Source: Paragonimus westermani (taxonomy: Eukaryota; Platyhelminthes; Trematoda; Plagiorchiida; Troglotrematidae). From it: a DNA stretch of 64,000 bases. The DNA lies in NCBI GenBank assembly GCA_008508345.1, contig QNGE01001335.1, positions 90,673 through 154,672 on the forward strand, in the 5' to 3' direction. The notes under the pieces were generated by a model that saw only the letters and a program-made list of their open reading frames with translations, searched no databases and was not told where the DNA came from. The position numbers and the translations under genes were made by a program. Shown piece by piece: positions 46,813 to 59,100 of the stretch (the stretch's first letter is position 1; every line of letters starts with the position of its first letter).

Positions 46813-48500
46813 CACGGTACACCAAAGATGAAGAGTGCACAAGAGAAAATACCTGTTGGGAATAAAGGAAGACAGTACACGACAATTGAAGCAAGTGGCA
46901 GTTTAGCCGAAATCCTTTCAGTGTAGCATACAGTGCTGAAAGTACCCAAAGAGAAATCGATAGAGTCATACAGAAACAGCCCTTGCGACACTTCTGTTTA
47001 TATGACCTTCTACGGGAGAAACATTGTCAAGCACAGCATACTACGGACGAGTAAGCTGGAAAAGGATAATAGGTTCGAAATAACTTCTAGTTAAACAAGG
47101 AATAGTATTGCATTAAACGAGACCAAAATGAATAGATATGACGTTCATCAAAAACAAATTACGATCCCTTCAAGTTTTTAAGGGAGGTGGCTCCACTGAA
47201 TGGTTCTAACTCTCAACAACGAGTTGCCGGGACGTTCGTCTATCAAGCCTACTTTTCGGTTAAAAATATTCCCTGAAACAAAAAGGAGCGTTTCTTTTGG
47301 ATGATCACGAGAAAAACCATCGAACATTTAAAGAGCGAACAAAGACAGATCTTGATGAATCTTTGGTCACGGAAATAGAGAACTGCTGTTTTTTGTCTGT
47401 ATCTGAGTACTGTTGAAAAAATGCAAACGCATTAGGTAAATCAATTTTGGAGAAGAAAAGTGATGAACTGTCAGAAACGAGTACCTTGGCGTCACGGGTT
47501 GTTTACACTAACTATATCTATAGAATGTGCTCACTGAGGCATTTTAAAAACACGACAATGATCTTTCTTCAATTGCAGCACGTGCAAAAATTCTTGATTT
47601 AAAAATGAACGGGGCGAGTTGAGGCGTTAAGGCAGCACTGATCGGTTGAGTGTGTAGTAGGCACTTTGTGCTCGGTCAAACTAGCCGCACTTTTATGTAC
47701 ATCCAGGGATTGAATGATTATTCAAGCAGAATGTTGTCGTCGTTTGTCACTGTTTGTACCACTGATATGACCCTTGATTAATAAGGGTCACACATCTAGT
47801 CCCTGTTTTTCACTCAACTCCACGTGTGACCTTCATTGGTTTGTCTGATTTGACACAATTCCGTCGAGTTCGGCACGCCAGCTGATAAAGACTAATAGAT
47901 TTGGACAGCAATTTGTATGCGAAAAGCGCGTTTCCTTTCGAGAAATGGAAAACTGCATGTCGAAATTCCAGGATGACTGAATCAAACGGCTTCCCAAGAC
48001 TGCAAGATGATGTGGAGTCGGTCCATGAACGAGAGCTGTCCGGTCAGCTAGAAGAAATGAGTTGCACGTACACGATCGAATCCCCAATGGTTCGGGTCAT
48101 CCGACAGTTATACTAATTACCGTTTAAAATCCACCAAAAGCTTCCTCAATAGGGTGAAATAATCCGCCATAGAGTTGCAAATGCATGTTCTAACTGTTGA
48201 GAAAAATCTGCCATTTTGTTCCGTCGTTTGGAGCGTAGGCGAATAGAAACAAAGCCTGTACACCAAGTTATGGCATTCGTGCTCAACAATCCTCATTTTG
48301 GAAAGTAGTCAGCAAATCAGGATACGCGCCTATGTTAAATTGGGAAAAATATCATTGCTTTTTTGTAGGCTCGGGAGCAGAGGGAGCAGCATTTGAATTT
48401 AACATCATATATTTCCGTTGCGTTTCAAATAGGAGGCGCGCTTTCCCCACATCTCCACGGTTACACCCCATAGGTCAGACGGATGGTCCCTTGCTGGAAA
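46813..48500. other. Intron sequence, nothing recognised
   Basis: Short ORFs only; a small palindrome GACCCTTGATTAATAAGGGTC lies near 47768-47788. Confidence 0.4.
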
Positions 48501-49060
48501 AGTGGGGAGTTTCTATTAATCGGTCTGTCGGAGTAAGATTTAGGGACGTTATAAAGATCTCCAATCCGACGTCATTCATTAACTGCCGGTTGTCGTTGGA
48601 AGGAAGAGTAGATAACGCTTGTGTGCGTTCTGGTTTGCTCCATAGTTTGGAAATGTGAGCTGTTCACAACGAAGACATGCACAGACTTACTGTTTGAACA
48701 TCGTTGTCTTCGCCAATTAGCCTGCAATAAGGGGGATCGATGACACGGACAACGCGGCTGATCACCGGTGCGTATTCCGGAACGCTCGAGATGAGCAATC
48801 AATTGGTCAACTACTCATGCTGCACAGCCCGCGAAGGTTGAGTCACGTACTTCGCGTGTCAGCTAAGCGTTTGCCGTACCGGGCATCATATATTGAGATC
48901 ACCAACAGTTGAGTGAAACCGCGTGACGGTCAAGCAACAACGCGGCCACGAAATATAAAGACACAGACTGTTCCATTGAGCAAAGCTGGTAGGTTATCAC
49001 TCGTCTGCCTGAGGTCTTCGTGATCACTCAAATAGTTGGTTGAAAACGCTATGTGCGATA
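48500..49060 (+). pseudogene. LINE C-terminal fragment
   Basis: In shifting plus-strand frames the text follows the tail of the LINE family seen at 63.5 and 55 kb: 'LSLEGRVDNACVRSGLLHS' (about 48588-48645), 'LLMLHSPRRLSHVLRVSAKRLPYRA' spread over 48810-48885 (compare FRWLGHVLRMPASRLPYRA in the 63.5-kb copy), then 'RDGQATTRPRNIKT' and 'LSKAGRLSLV'. The element is old and frameshifted. An ORF at 48332-48658 that looks like an exon is explained by this fragment. Confidence 0.6.
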
Positions 49061-49334
49061 GCAATTTGCCGCGGTTACTAAGGTACTGCATTCACACCAT
49101 TTCTGGTTCTATCGACTAAACCTCTTTTATCGAACTGTAACCTTTGTAATAACCTTCTAATCCTAAATCATTCCACGTGACTGTTGAGGTGAGCGGTGAC
49201 CAGAGCCACAGTACCTTCTAGTCAGGTTCACAGTCGTTGTGAATGAAAGAATGAAGTGTGATTTCTGATCGGCCAACCATAGGAAGACATAAAAGTGACA
49301 TTTCATAATTTTTGCTTCCCTGCCCTTGCCTCAG

Positions 49335-49517
49335 GAAAACTTCTTGGTAGGCATCCACAATTACTCTACATGTCTGTAAGTGCAACCCCAAATGTTACAC
49401 AGAATTCAAGTATCCACACTGACAGAATTTGCACCAGGCCCTTGGACCAACATGAAATTCCTGGGCTTCGACGACCATCGCGTCGACGCATGGCGTTATT
49501 CACTTCCCGCATCACAG
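49335..49517 (+). CDS. Possible plus-strand internal exon
   Basis: An excellent acceptor (TTTGCTTCCCTGCCCTTGCCTCAG) and a good donor (CAG then GTAGGG) enclose 183 bases, phase 1/1, no stop. The product has a possible NSS glycosylation site and a basic patch (RRPSRRR). No domain recognised. It sits within the first intron of the opposite-strand gene model, and a weak SINE A-box-like stretch (GGTCTAGCAAAGTGGTTAGAC) follows it immediately, so it could be a chance arrangement. Confidence 0.3.
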
Positions 49518-49560
49518 GTAGGGGTCTAGCAAAGTGGTTAGACTTAAGCTAGTTTAGAAT

Positions 49561-51860
49561 CGTCAGTCCGCTGGAAACTGTTTGACTTAAGTACAACATT
49601 GCCAACGGTGTCTGTGACCCTGCTTCATATGCGGTCGATCGCACTCTAAAGCCCACCAACATGTTGCGATCTTCATCACTAGGTCCAATTTTTCACCGCC
49701 ATTTCGCTTGAACCAACCAACATGTGTCTGTCGAGTGGAGGTAACTGACATATGGTTCCTAGGCATGAAGAATGTGTACGCAGGCGACAAATTAGACGAT
49801 TACGATTAATTTTGAACTTAGGTGATCGGTTGTAAGCGCAGGTGATAAACGGGTGGATAACAAAGATAAACAACAGAGATACTTGCACTTGTATTGACTA
49901 CTTCGACGATCACTTAAAACTGTTTCAATATAATAAGACAAACCAAGCTTGATTGCATGTGACAAATCACTGCGTAAATTTTGCCGTAGAAGATGCATTC
50001 CGAACTGTTATTCCGTAGCCACTAGTATGTGGCAGCCCGATTAAGCTTAAATTTGTTAGAAAACGTTGACCTACAAAGAGTTCGGTGTGACCGGAGTGAT
50101 TTTATGCATTTGGACATTACTCAAACAGTGGCGTAACTAAGCCTGAAGCATCGGTTCATCCATATTATCCGCACTCTCGCCCCTACTAATACATGACCAC
50201 ATCGGCTTCAAGCAATTGGTCTGCTCGACGATCAGTCAGAACACCGACCGCAATAAATACGATACCATTTTTTTCTCACCGTGGTTAGCTGTGACGAATT
50301 GTGAACACCGCTCAGTCAAACCAGGACGAGTAGGCCGCATACGTGATCGTGAATCCAACGCTCAAGACCCTCTCATCGCTTTTGCATCAAGAGTCTCTCA
50401 CCGTCCTGTTGTTGTTGACAAGGAAGCTAAACCAAATGACTCCAGAAGCGCACGGTTGGATAAGCACTCGATGACTGGTTGAAATAACCTAATTTAACTG
50501 AGGGCTGTATCGAACGATTGTTACGATGCAAAGCTGATCATAACAGCTAGTGAACGTCGTCCCACCGAACAGAACACATGGAACGTACGTGTGGTTGTCC
50601 ATAAGTGCCTGATTAGTGAGAGAGACGCTTTAAATTGTCTCATTGTTATCTCCTCTGACCGACTTTATTGTGGCGACACATTCACTGTGTGAGGGCATGC
50701 ATACGATCTCAACTGGTCAACTAGGGCTCAACGTCAGCCAACGAATCAGGAACGATAATCAATAAGCTGTTGAACAGTGGTAACATAAAAAGTAGGTGAC
50801 AAGCTCTGGCAACCTGAGCGTAAGTATTGTGCAGGCAACGGCATTGTCAGAGAAAACAGCCACGGTGCAAGTTTATTGACAAGGTTAAAAAAAATACACT
50901 GAACGATGTAATACTCCCTCAAGCACCCAGTACACCTGTCAGGTCACCCACTCATGATCCATCGTTCTCATGTAAAGTTTCGATAACATGTTTGCGGCTG
51001 GTACAGTTACGAACGATGGAAAACAGCACTCTACTGGTCTCCGAAAAAGACGCCTTTTCCAGCTCCTAATCTCGCTTGACCATGTAAGTTTCAAGGTTTT
51101 TGTGCAGAATACCCGCAATTCTGTGGTTCGTTTCACGGTAGTTGCTGTCGTGGTTCAGAGTCGAGGTATCAACCGCTGTTTGTTCACGAGCTCTGGTGGA
51201 TCAGCTAAAATTCAGTCCTGCCGTATTTGCAGTGTTAGTCTGGAACTGACCTCTCTAAAGTTGGTTCGCATGGATTTCGGGGGTTTCTGCCCAGTGTTCA
51301 CCTAAACCACTGTTGTGACGTGAGCGGCTTGACGATTAATGCTGTCTAATGGACATTACGTATTCAATTCAATTTCCAAATGAACATTCATCACTTGTGA
51401 ATAAAGAGTGTCTGAGTAGACAATGAACACAGTGGGTTTAGCTAGAAGAGTCCTGGCGACCAGCTGTCGGAAGCCCAATCGTTTCTGGAGTTTACCCACT
51501 GAAGATTAAAAATGCCAGGTTAGGATAGTATTTCCCCAGCTCCTTTCAAAAGCGGCGACGGGCGACTGATGTCTGAAGTGGCCATATTCACTCATTACAT
51601 GTGGAAAGTTCAGGAGGTGCCCGGATGATTGAAGGTTACCAACATCCATTCACACTTTCAGAAAGGAATCGGAATGTCCTGTGACATCCAAAATAGACAG
51701 CAGACTTCTCAGTGAAGCATTTCAAACTTATCAGGTCTAACAACATAGCGACTCCTGAAGCACAGATAACCGAACATGACTAGGACAAACGGGTCTCCGA
51801 ACTGGTTGCGACGGGAGATTCAGTTATCCTTCTTGTTCAATAGTAGTGGTATTTTTGGAT
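49561..51860. other. Intron sequence, nothing recognised
   Basis: ORFs up to 105 codons (50988-51305, plus) without splice or domain support. Confidence 0.4.
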
Positions 51861-51869
51861 TAGAGGGTA

Positions 51870-52235
51870 GCTTTTGATTCAGTGGTTAAATATGCTCTTC
51901 AGGGCTGCCTTTATTGTGGAAGCGTTTCGGTAGACTATGGCCGTTCATTAAAATTGTCGTACACCGACTTTGAATGCAGAAGTTACATTTACGGATCGCC
52001 AACTCGAGAGTTCTTCATTTCAAATGGTGCTCGACATGGGTGTCCGACCTCTTCCTTCCCCATCAGCTATTTGAAATACGAAGGTTGGGAAGGAGCGTTT
52101 GGAGGTTCCAGAAAGCTCGGAATGGGGCTTTTATCAGACAGTGAGCTGACTGATACTGAAAATGAAGACGACATCGCTCTGCTGTGTTCCTCCGCAAACG
52201 ACTATGTTGAATTCGTCAAGTGATGGCGCGAATTT
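51870..52235 (+). pseudogene. LINE reverse transcriptase fragment
   Basis: A 113-codon ORF (51882-52223) contains the motif-B block 'ISNGARHGCPTSSF' (normally SGVRQGCP...) and a motif-C block 'ENEDDIALLCSSANDYVEFV' in which both Asp survive but the aromatic residue is lost. The motif order and ~50-residue spacing match non-LTR reverse transcriptases. Truncated on both sides. Confidence 0.7.
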
Positions 52236-53059
52236 TACACCTTCAAAGTGGAAAGTGATACTACGTGGTTGATTTCGCCTTCATTCCACTTTATCGTTAC
52301 TGTTGACCACATCACCTTATCTCATTAACCATTGACATTGCTTACGAGGTATCCGTGAAGATAGCGAAAACAAGCATTACCTTTATCAATTCTCATCAAC
52401 TGTGGCATCGCAGAGATTCAGCTGTTTACCATAAAAAAAGGCGTGAAATGCGTGGTGCATAGCATTTCAGAGAGTTTTCTTTTTCTCATTACACAACGAG
52501 AGTGGACCTTGACAAGGTATGGCGGCTTGCGCCTCTCGATGATCTATTGGGCTGGACAGTACAGTATGATGACCACACCGACAGAATCACTCATACCAGG
52601 CAGGCCAATAGATAGAGGTCTGACAAACTGGTCTCTTGGTCCTTAAGGTTGAGGGTTGGAAGAAAGTTAGCATCTTTCTCCAGAAAAAAAGTATCGATTT
52701 GGACACACTGCCACCCACCTGCTGCCTTGCGGTACAGGTTATTGAACCAAAGGCTTTGGTTGAGAACCCTGATCGTTCTCCTGTCTGGGTCAGTGCCCTA
52801 GCAGTATATCAGCCCACACACAATCATGAACACTCACAACATAAACAATTCCATACTGCATCGGCCGTCTCGCAGTGCAAACCGGGTTGCCCTATCTGCT
52901 GCATACAGCAGGGTGGATAGGCAAAAACATGCTACTGCTGACCCCTCCCCCACTGACCTATCAAACATAGCTCTCAGGCCCCTCCCGAACTCCACTTCTG
53001 GTAATTACTCTGCAGGTCCCACATCAGATATAGCTAACCATAGTAACACTGTGCCAACA

Positions 53060-53690
53060 GGTCCCATCCCTTATCATTCAGCCTTAGCATTTCGGAGATT
53101 AGAAGTCAGGACGGTAATCAACGTATAGAACCAACATCATCCACACTGTCTACCCGATATTGGTTATGCACTTCGGGTGATTCCACGGCCGCCGTTATCG
53201 GTCAGGCTGAAGTAGGTAGAGTCCTCAGCAAGACGGCCGCAACCGCATTGGCAGACTGAATTCCCATTAACAGTAGGCTTTGTGCCGTCTGCTTGACAGG
53301 TTTAAGAAAGACCACCTGTAGAGGTAAAATTTCACATATCTTTTCATCGTGTCTGCTTACGCTCCAACTGACTGCAGTGATGTCGGTGTCAAGGTTGCGT
53401 TGTATTAGGATCTGGTCGCTGTCCTTCGGTAGACATATCGTTCTGATATAGTCATTTTGCCGGAGGTATGAAAGTCCAGGTCGGTCGCCTTAGTGAGGCC
53501 GAGTCGCGTGTGTGACAGGTTTGGGATAGCAGCAAATCGTTCGAATAATAGCGGGTGACTGTTACAGCTGTCCACTGAGCATGATTTGTCTCTAGCCAGC
53601 ACTAGCTTTATACATCGTGCATGTAATCGTTGAATTTGGCTCGGACGTCTGTTGCACCTCAAAAACTGGAATTAAGGACTGCGATCAGAG
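53060..53690 (+). pseudogene. LINE endonuclease-domain fragment
   Basis: Readable in several frames: 'ALAFRRLEVRTVINV' (about 53084-53128), typical of the start of this family's endonuclease; a segment near 53195-53300 ('INSRLCAVCLTG'); 'HVCLRS/APTDCSDVGVKV' around 53345-53400; and 'GMKVQVGRLSEAESRVCDRFG' around 53462-53525, the region where apurinic-type endonucleases of these LINEs have a GDMN.Q.G motif. Numerous stops. It probably belongs to the same former copy as the reverse transcriptase at 54.65 kb, split by the inverted fragment between them. Confidence 0.6.
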
Positions 53691-53964
53691 GCACATGTAC
53701 AGATTCCTCTCTATTGGTTGTGTGCTAGTGATTTCATATCTACCGCTATCGCTCAGCCTAGAGTAGGTGTTGTTATCAATTCGACAGTCTTGGCGCATTG
53801 ATGTGTTGGATTCACATTTCCGCTGGCCTCTACCATCCGCCTGGCAAGTTCTGTGAAGATCGGCCATTGATGTCTGCGGCATCAGCGCTGCTAAAAACGT
53901 TGTTCACTCCGCTTTTCCTCGATCAACATTGGCCCCAACCGTGAAGACTAGATACCCTACTGGG

Positions 53965-54610
53965 GAGAGCTTCGACGACTGTCACTTCATACCCCATCAT
54001 ACGCTGGTCACCAGGCTGCAGCTTTCGGCCTAACTCACTAGTCGTAAACAAAGTGTGGTTTAGTAAGCGGTGAGTTGGTACCCACGAGGTGTGTTCGCAT
54101 CAATAGTAGGGCCTGTGGGAGGAGATCATCATGTTCAGGAGTCGACAGAGTCTGTTCGTCCCGAGGATACACCGAAGAACTTAGTCACCACTAACGTAGT
54201 GTTCTCACCACACGCCACTAATGCTTCGGAGACACTGATGACTGAAACAAACACTGAACATCGTCCACGCGAATGAGCCAGGTTTCGCAACCGTATAGTT
54301 AGATTGCTCTTCAGTGACAGTGTACACCGAACCTGCCACTGAGAGACTGGTCATGTTGGCGTAAGTTTGCAAATGTCATCCGAGCTACACGATTTGTGAT
54401 CTCATCAGGCACTCCACCATCGTTGATGCAACGTCTAAGATACCTCTACAACGAACTACAATAAAAAAGAGATAACAGACAGATAACATTCTGACGATAT
54501 TGCTGCAACACCTCACACTTAGGAATCACAAAGGTCATACCAAACTGAGGTAATGACGCCCTAAGACCTTCTGGATTCCTCCTTATTCCTTACAGATTTG
54601 AGCGATGCCA
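53965..54610 (-). pseudogene. Inverted, diverged LINE 3' fragment
   Basis: This stretch aligns in the same plus-strand sense with 35040-35710, that is, with the minus-strand LINE copy: TTCATACCCC...TCATACGCTGG, GGTGAGTTG, GACAGAGT.TGTTCGTCCCGA, AATGCTTCGGAGAC and GACGCCCTAAGACCTTCTGG. Identity is clearly lower than between the two young copies. It points away from the plus-strand LINE pieces on either side. Confidence 0.65.
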
Positions 54611-54649
54611 TCCGTATTTTTAGTAGCTCCTGTATTCTCATTATTTTCG

Positions 54650-56128
54650 AAAAGAACTCACACACTTTGTTTGTAAATCACAGAGAGATTAGTCTGATTG
54701 CCATTTCGTCAAAGTTGCTTGCGGCCATCGTACTTCGTAGACTAAACAAGGCACGTGAGCAAGATATCCGTGAGGACCAGACTGAGTTCACTCGTGGCCG
54801 TGGTTGCGCTGTCCACATGTTCACACTTTGTCAGGTGCTTGAACTTCGCCATGCATGTGAAATGCCAGTGCTTGTTGTCTTCTTTGACACCAGAGGGGCA
54901 TTCAATTCAATTGACAGAGGTGCACTCTGAGACTGTCTGTCGAGGAGGGGTATGCCTGAGAAGTATGCGAACATCCTAAGAATAACTTGCCGTCAGGCCT
55001 CGGCCGAGTTAGGGCTTATGGCAGCATATCGCTGGCTTTCAGCATCTCAAGTGGGGTGCGACAAGGTTGTCTAGCCTCCCACTTCCTGATCAACTCTGCG
55101 GCAGACAAGATTCTAGAGTGTGCCCTGATAGACTGCGAACATGATGGTGTGGAACTGCTACCATCCGCTCGACTTCCAGACAGAGGACGTGCAGAAGATG
55201 TCGCCCTAATCTGTGAGGGCTGACAGTGAGCCCTGAACATCTTAGACCGATCAATTGGTCGGTTTGGTGTGGCCTTCAAACCTACTGAGTGTAAGGGGCT
55301 GTTGCAAGATGGGCAGGTTTGTGCGCCTGCTCTCACTCTTGGTGGTGAACTGTTGGAGGCAGTTGAGAATTCTACGTATCATGCGAGTTGTATCAGCGCC
55401 GGTCTGATGGGGCCGAAAATCTCATGGCAAAGGCTCGACTGGTGTTTGCCAACCTACGTCATCCGTGGCGTTGGCATGATCTCAATTCATCTGTGAAGGA
55501 TCGAGGACGCACTGCCACTGCATGGGTGTTCTCAAAATGCAGCTGCGAAACTCGGTCCATTCGCGCAAACCATGTTGACTGAGTATCCCTTTACGACCAT
55601 CGACGTTTCTGAAGCATTAGCAGTGTGTGATAGGAGCACGGTGTCAACAGTGACGAAGTTGGTGGACACGTTTTCGGGACGGATGAACTCTGTCCACCGT
55701 TGAGCATACTGATCTCGTCTCACAGGTTTCGTTGACGTGACCACATTCTACGAGTGTCAACTCACTGCCTATCAGACGGTGTTTCGTTTGTAAGTGGTGG
55801 GTTAGACTGACAGTGGTAGCCCGATGGCCAGCGTATGACTTGAGTTCGGGGTATGAAGTCACTCAGTTTGTTGGTTGCTTTAGTGGGGCGTTCCGAGCTG
55901 TTTCCTGGTTGTGGTCCGAAGGACATTGAACATCTTTGTCTGGGGACGCTGTCAGACATGGCGACGACCAGAAGTCAATGGCGCCCGTGTTGCTAGTCCC
56001 TATATGCATCGGTGTAATTTCTCCTTCTTTCTCTCTCTCTGCATATTCTTCTCCTTCTTTAGCTTGCACAGTTCCCTTTTTCCTTCTCGTGTTGTGGCAC
56101 GTATGCCACTCTGTGTGATTTTGGTGTG
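54650..56128 (+). mobile_element. LINE copy: reverse transcriptase to 3' end
   Basis: Frame 1 from about 54650 gives 'ISLIAISSKLLAAIVLRRL', 'REDQTEFTRGRGC' and motif A 'VVFFDTRGAFNSIDR', ending at TGA 54928; motif B (SGVRQGC, about 55048) is in frame 3 after a shift. Motif C is degenerate (RAEDVALI). Next come a 'GGELLEAVENSTYHASCISAG' block and the family's C-terminal tail in mixed frames, ending sharply at 56128. From 55019 to 56128 it is the inverted twin of 34781-35880. The role in life was target-primed reverse transcription; this copy cannot encode it. Confidence 0.8.
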
Positions 56129-59100
56129 TTATAAGTGCTACATATATATCGGACACGGAAGTGTATGGTGAATAGTGACAAGCGGGCCGTAAGATCGTTC
56201 ATTAATCCGTAGAATTTTGTGTTGCCCAGAAATATTTCTCATCACTTACCATAGCTGAGTTTGTTCACTAATCCGTCGCTTTATGAAGTACAGTCAGGAA
56301 CAACGGCAAGCAGAGTTAACGCTGAATATGCAGGTATGTAGGATATGGCATGGTACTTTGTAGAGTAAAACACTCAGAACAGTAATATTATGCAAACAAA
56401 GAGTTCGCAGCAATTCCCTACATTCGACGTGATCGTTGGTTAGATACTTATTATATTCTACGTCTTCTTTAGTGTTCCCCTTTAAACGTAAGATTGGGTA
56501 CTTCATCAATTTATTAGTGACGATGGGTATGCTACTGCTGCTCTAAGGTTTGATCGGCCCACTGCATTCAATAGTATCTTCAGTATCACTCCTAATTCGT
56601 ATGGTGGCAGTTAGCCGTAGATGGTCAACTGAAACCTTATGCATCTCACAGACATATGCGTCAGTAGGGAACTATGAATTTCTCAGCGACTCACACCTTG
56701 AAAATTGGATTAATGGTTACAGTATGTATATTAGAATAGGATCGAAATCAACCAGTGTTCTGAGATACCCATAATAACAACATCCATGTCCTTAACATCT
56801 GCACCTCAAAATCTAACCTCTGGAGGCGTTTCATCGTAATCTGACACTTACTCATATACCTGAACGTAAAGGTCATTCGTCAGTTCGTGAAAGGTCGACA
56901 TAAGAGGTAAGGGCCAACGACTGACGATACCAGCACAATAGTGTATAGCTTATTGACCGCAAGTGACTGGTTGCTTTATCAGTAGTTAACAGTGGACATA
57001 TGATATAGATACTAGCTGTGAAAAAAGTTTAATAAACAGTCATCCGAACTCACGGGATCAGTATTCGCATTACTGTGGGAAGGAACGGAACAAATCGAAA
57101 GCATACATTGGTAGGATCCTCGGGAATGTGCATGCTCAAATTGGTAAGTGGTCGGCCTGAAATTTACCAGCAGCGGAGAAATATAAGTAAATAGAAGTAC
57201 ATATGTATGAATATAAGTGAATATAGGTAAACATAAGTAAAACCACAAATATCAGTGGGGAAAACAGACTTTTTCGTGCTGTTCTATTTGATGTCCGTGG
57301 ACATGGAGCACATAACACACACGTACATTCGTGCAATTATGGCATCCCTTCTTAGGGTAACACAGCGTTCGGTCCACGGTGAAGTGAACCAACAAGTTCA
57401 CGGATTCCAGCGCGGTTACGTTGATAAAAAAAGAACGTTGCATGAACAACGCCGACAGGTATGCGGATAGCGAGGCAGTGTAAACCTGACACACCAAACC
57501 AGCAGAGAACGATACAACATAGGACTGACCAAGCAAAGGTGAACGTGTGATCAATAGCCAGAGTTCAGTAACAAAGTGAACAGCTTTACATAACAAACAC
57601 TGACGGTTCTGGAAGACTTAAAGTCTTCGATCGATATTTCCCGAGCAAACAAAACGATTCACTGTTTACGGCCCGCCATCCTCTCATCAAGAGAGAAACA
57701 AAGCAAACCCATGCTATCAATAAGGAGAAGGTTACGTCCACATGAGCCTGCCAGTTGACAAGATTATTGTCCTCCCTCGAGGTGTATTCGTATGCCTGCC
57801 CTAATGCCCGGTTTCGTGTGCGTTGGCAACGTGGTGCGTTAGGCTGGGTTAGGCTGGGAACAGAGGTCAAGTGGTCAGGGTGAGGGGTGGTTCTGAGAGG
57901 CGAGGGCTTTCGCCCCAAAGTGACTCTCCAGGACGTTGCCAGCTCTCATGGTTTGGTTCAAGAAGAAATATTCCACTGTAGTAGAATATACTTTTGGAAA
58001 TGGCATGCGGTCAAAGTCAGCAATGTTGTAGTTCCTCTAAAGTACGTACACACAATTTTCTAGGTGTTACGACAGTCCGGTCAAATGCGGATAGACATTT
58101 TTTGTGACCTTAAGGGTGCGAGTCCTAGTTAGTCACATGTGCTCCAAAAACAGTAAATTCATTAGTAAGTGATGTACTCCAACCATGTATGTTTGTATAT
58201 ACAGTGGCTTTTGGTTGATTAGCTGTTTAGAAAGACCACAAAATACTGACTAATCACAGTTGGTGATTTGACGAGAGTCCAGTATCGGAACCAGTACCGA
58301 AATTCTGCACAAGAAACATTTAAGCCAGAAATTTCACTGGTAGTGTTTCATTGCTGTGCGTAACATTAATGTAACGTTTAATCAATTTCATATTGGGTTA
58401 ACGAAACCAAGGTGCATTACCCTGAATGCAGGATTAACAAAAAAAATATAAGTTGGAGAAATTTGTGTGCTTATGAGTATCTGAGTCCGTGTGGTGCAGT
58501 TTGGAGAGAAAAGAAGAACTGGCAGCTGTTTTCAGTCTCAAAATGCCAGTAAGAATAAGATCACGAATGATGAAGCGAGAAAAAAATAAGCGAAAGGAAA
58601 ACCTGACCATATCCCACCGGACACATTTCAGTATACAACAAAACAACAGCGGACTAACAGTAATCAAGGGGTAGAGTGTGCCTTCATCCTATCGTAATGA
58701 TTCCGATAGTTAATCTGCCGGAAGCTTCGGTCTGGTGCGCTGAACGTGTACACCTAAATTTGCCTGCTAATGACGATGCAAAGACTGACTCTGTAGGTAA
58801 GTTCAAACTGAGTATATCCGAACGCCGGATGACTGCCCCATGTAACATAGATGGCTTTACGAGTTAATGAGTTTCCTTTGGGCTAGTAAACAGAGGTTCT
58901 TAACAGATAACGAGGTTGTTGAATGATCCCATATGCTACAATGAAGCCTCCCCTAACAAGTCCGAGAACTGTTTCAGTTTGGATAACCCATTTGAATAAG
59001 GTAGTGAACAGATTGTAGCACTCTACCACCATTTCACATAAATTATCGCCCGCACTATACCGCGTCATGTAGGTATAACAATTTTGAACTCAGCGTTCTA

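Noticed and set aside
48332..48658. 108-codon plus-strand ORF preceded by a TTTTTTGTAG acceptor, looking like an exon
   Set aside because: Its second half matches the reverse transcriptase thumb/tail of the LINE family and continues, frameshifted, into further LINE tail sequence.
55016..56156. Several 60-106 codon ORFs duplicated exactly at 34.8-35.9 kb
   Set aside because: The conservation comes from the recent LINE duplication, not from selection on proteins; they lie in several frames on both strands.
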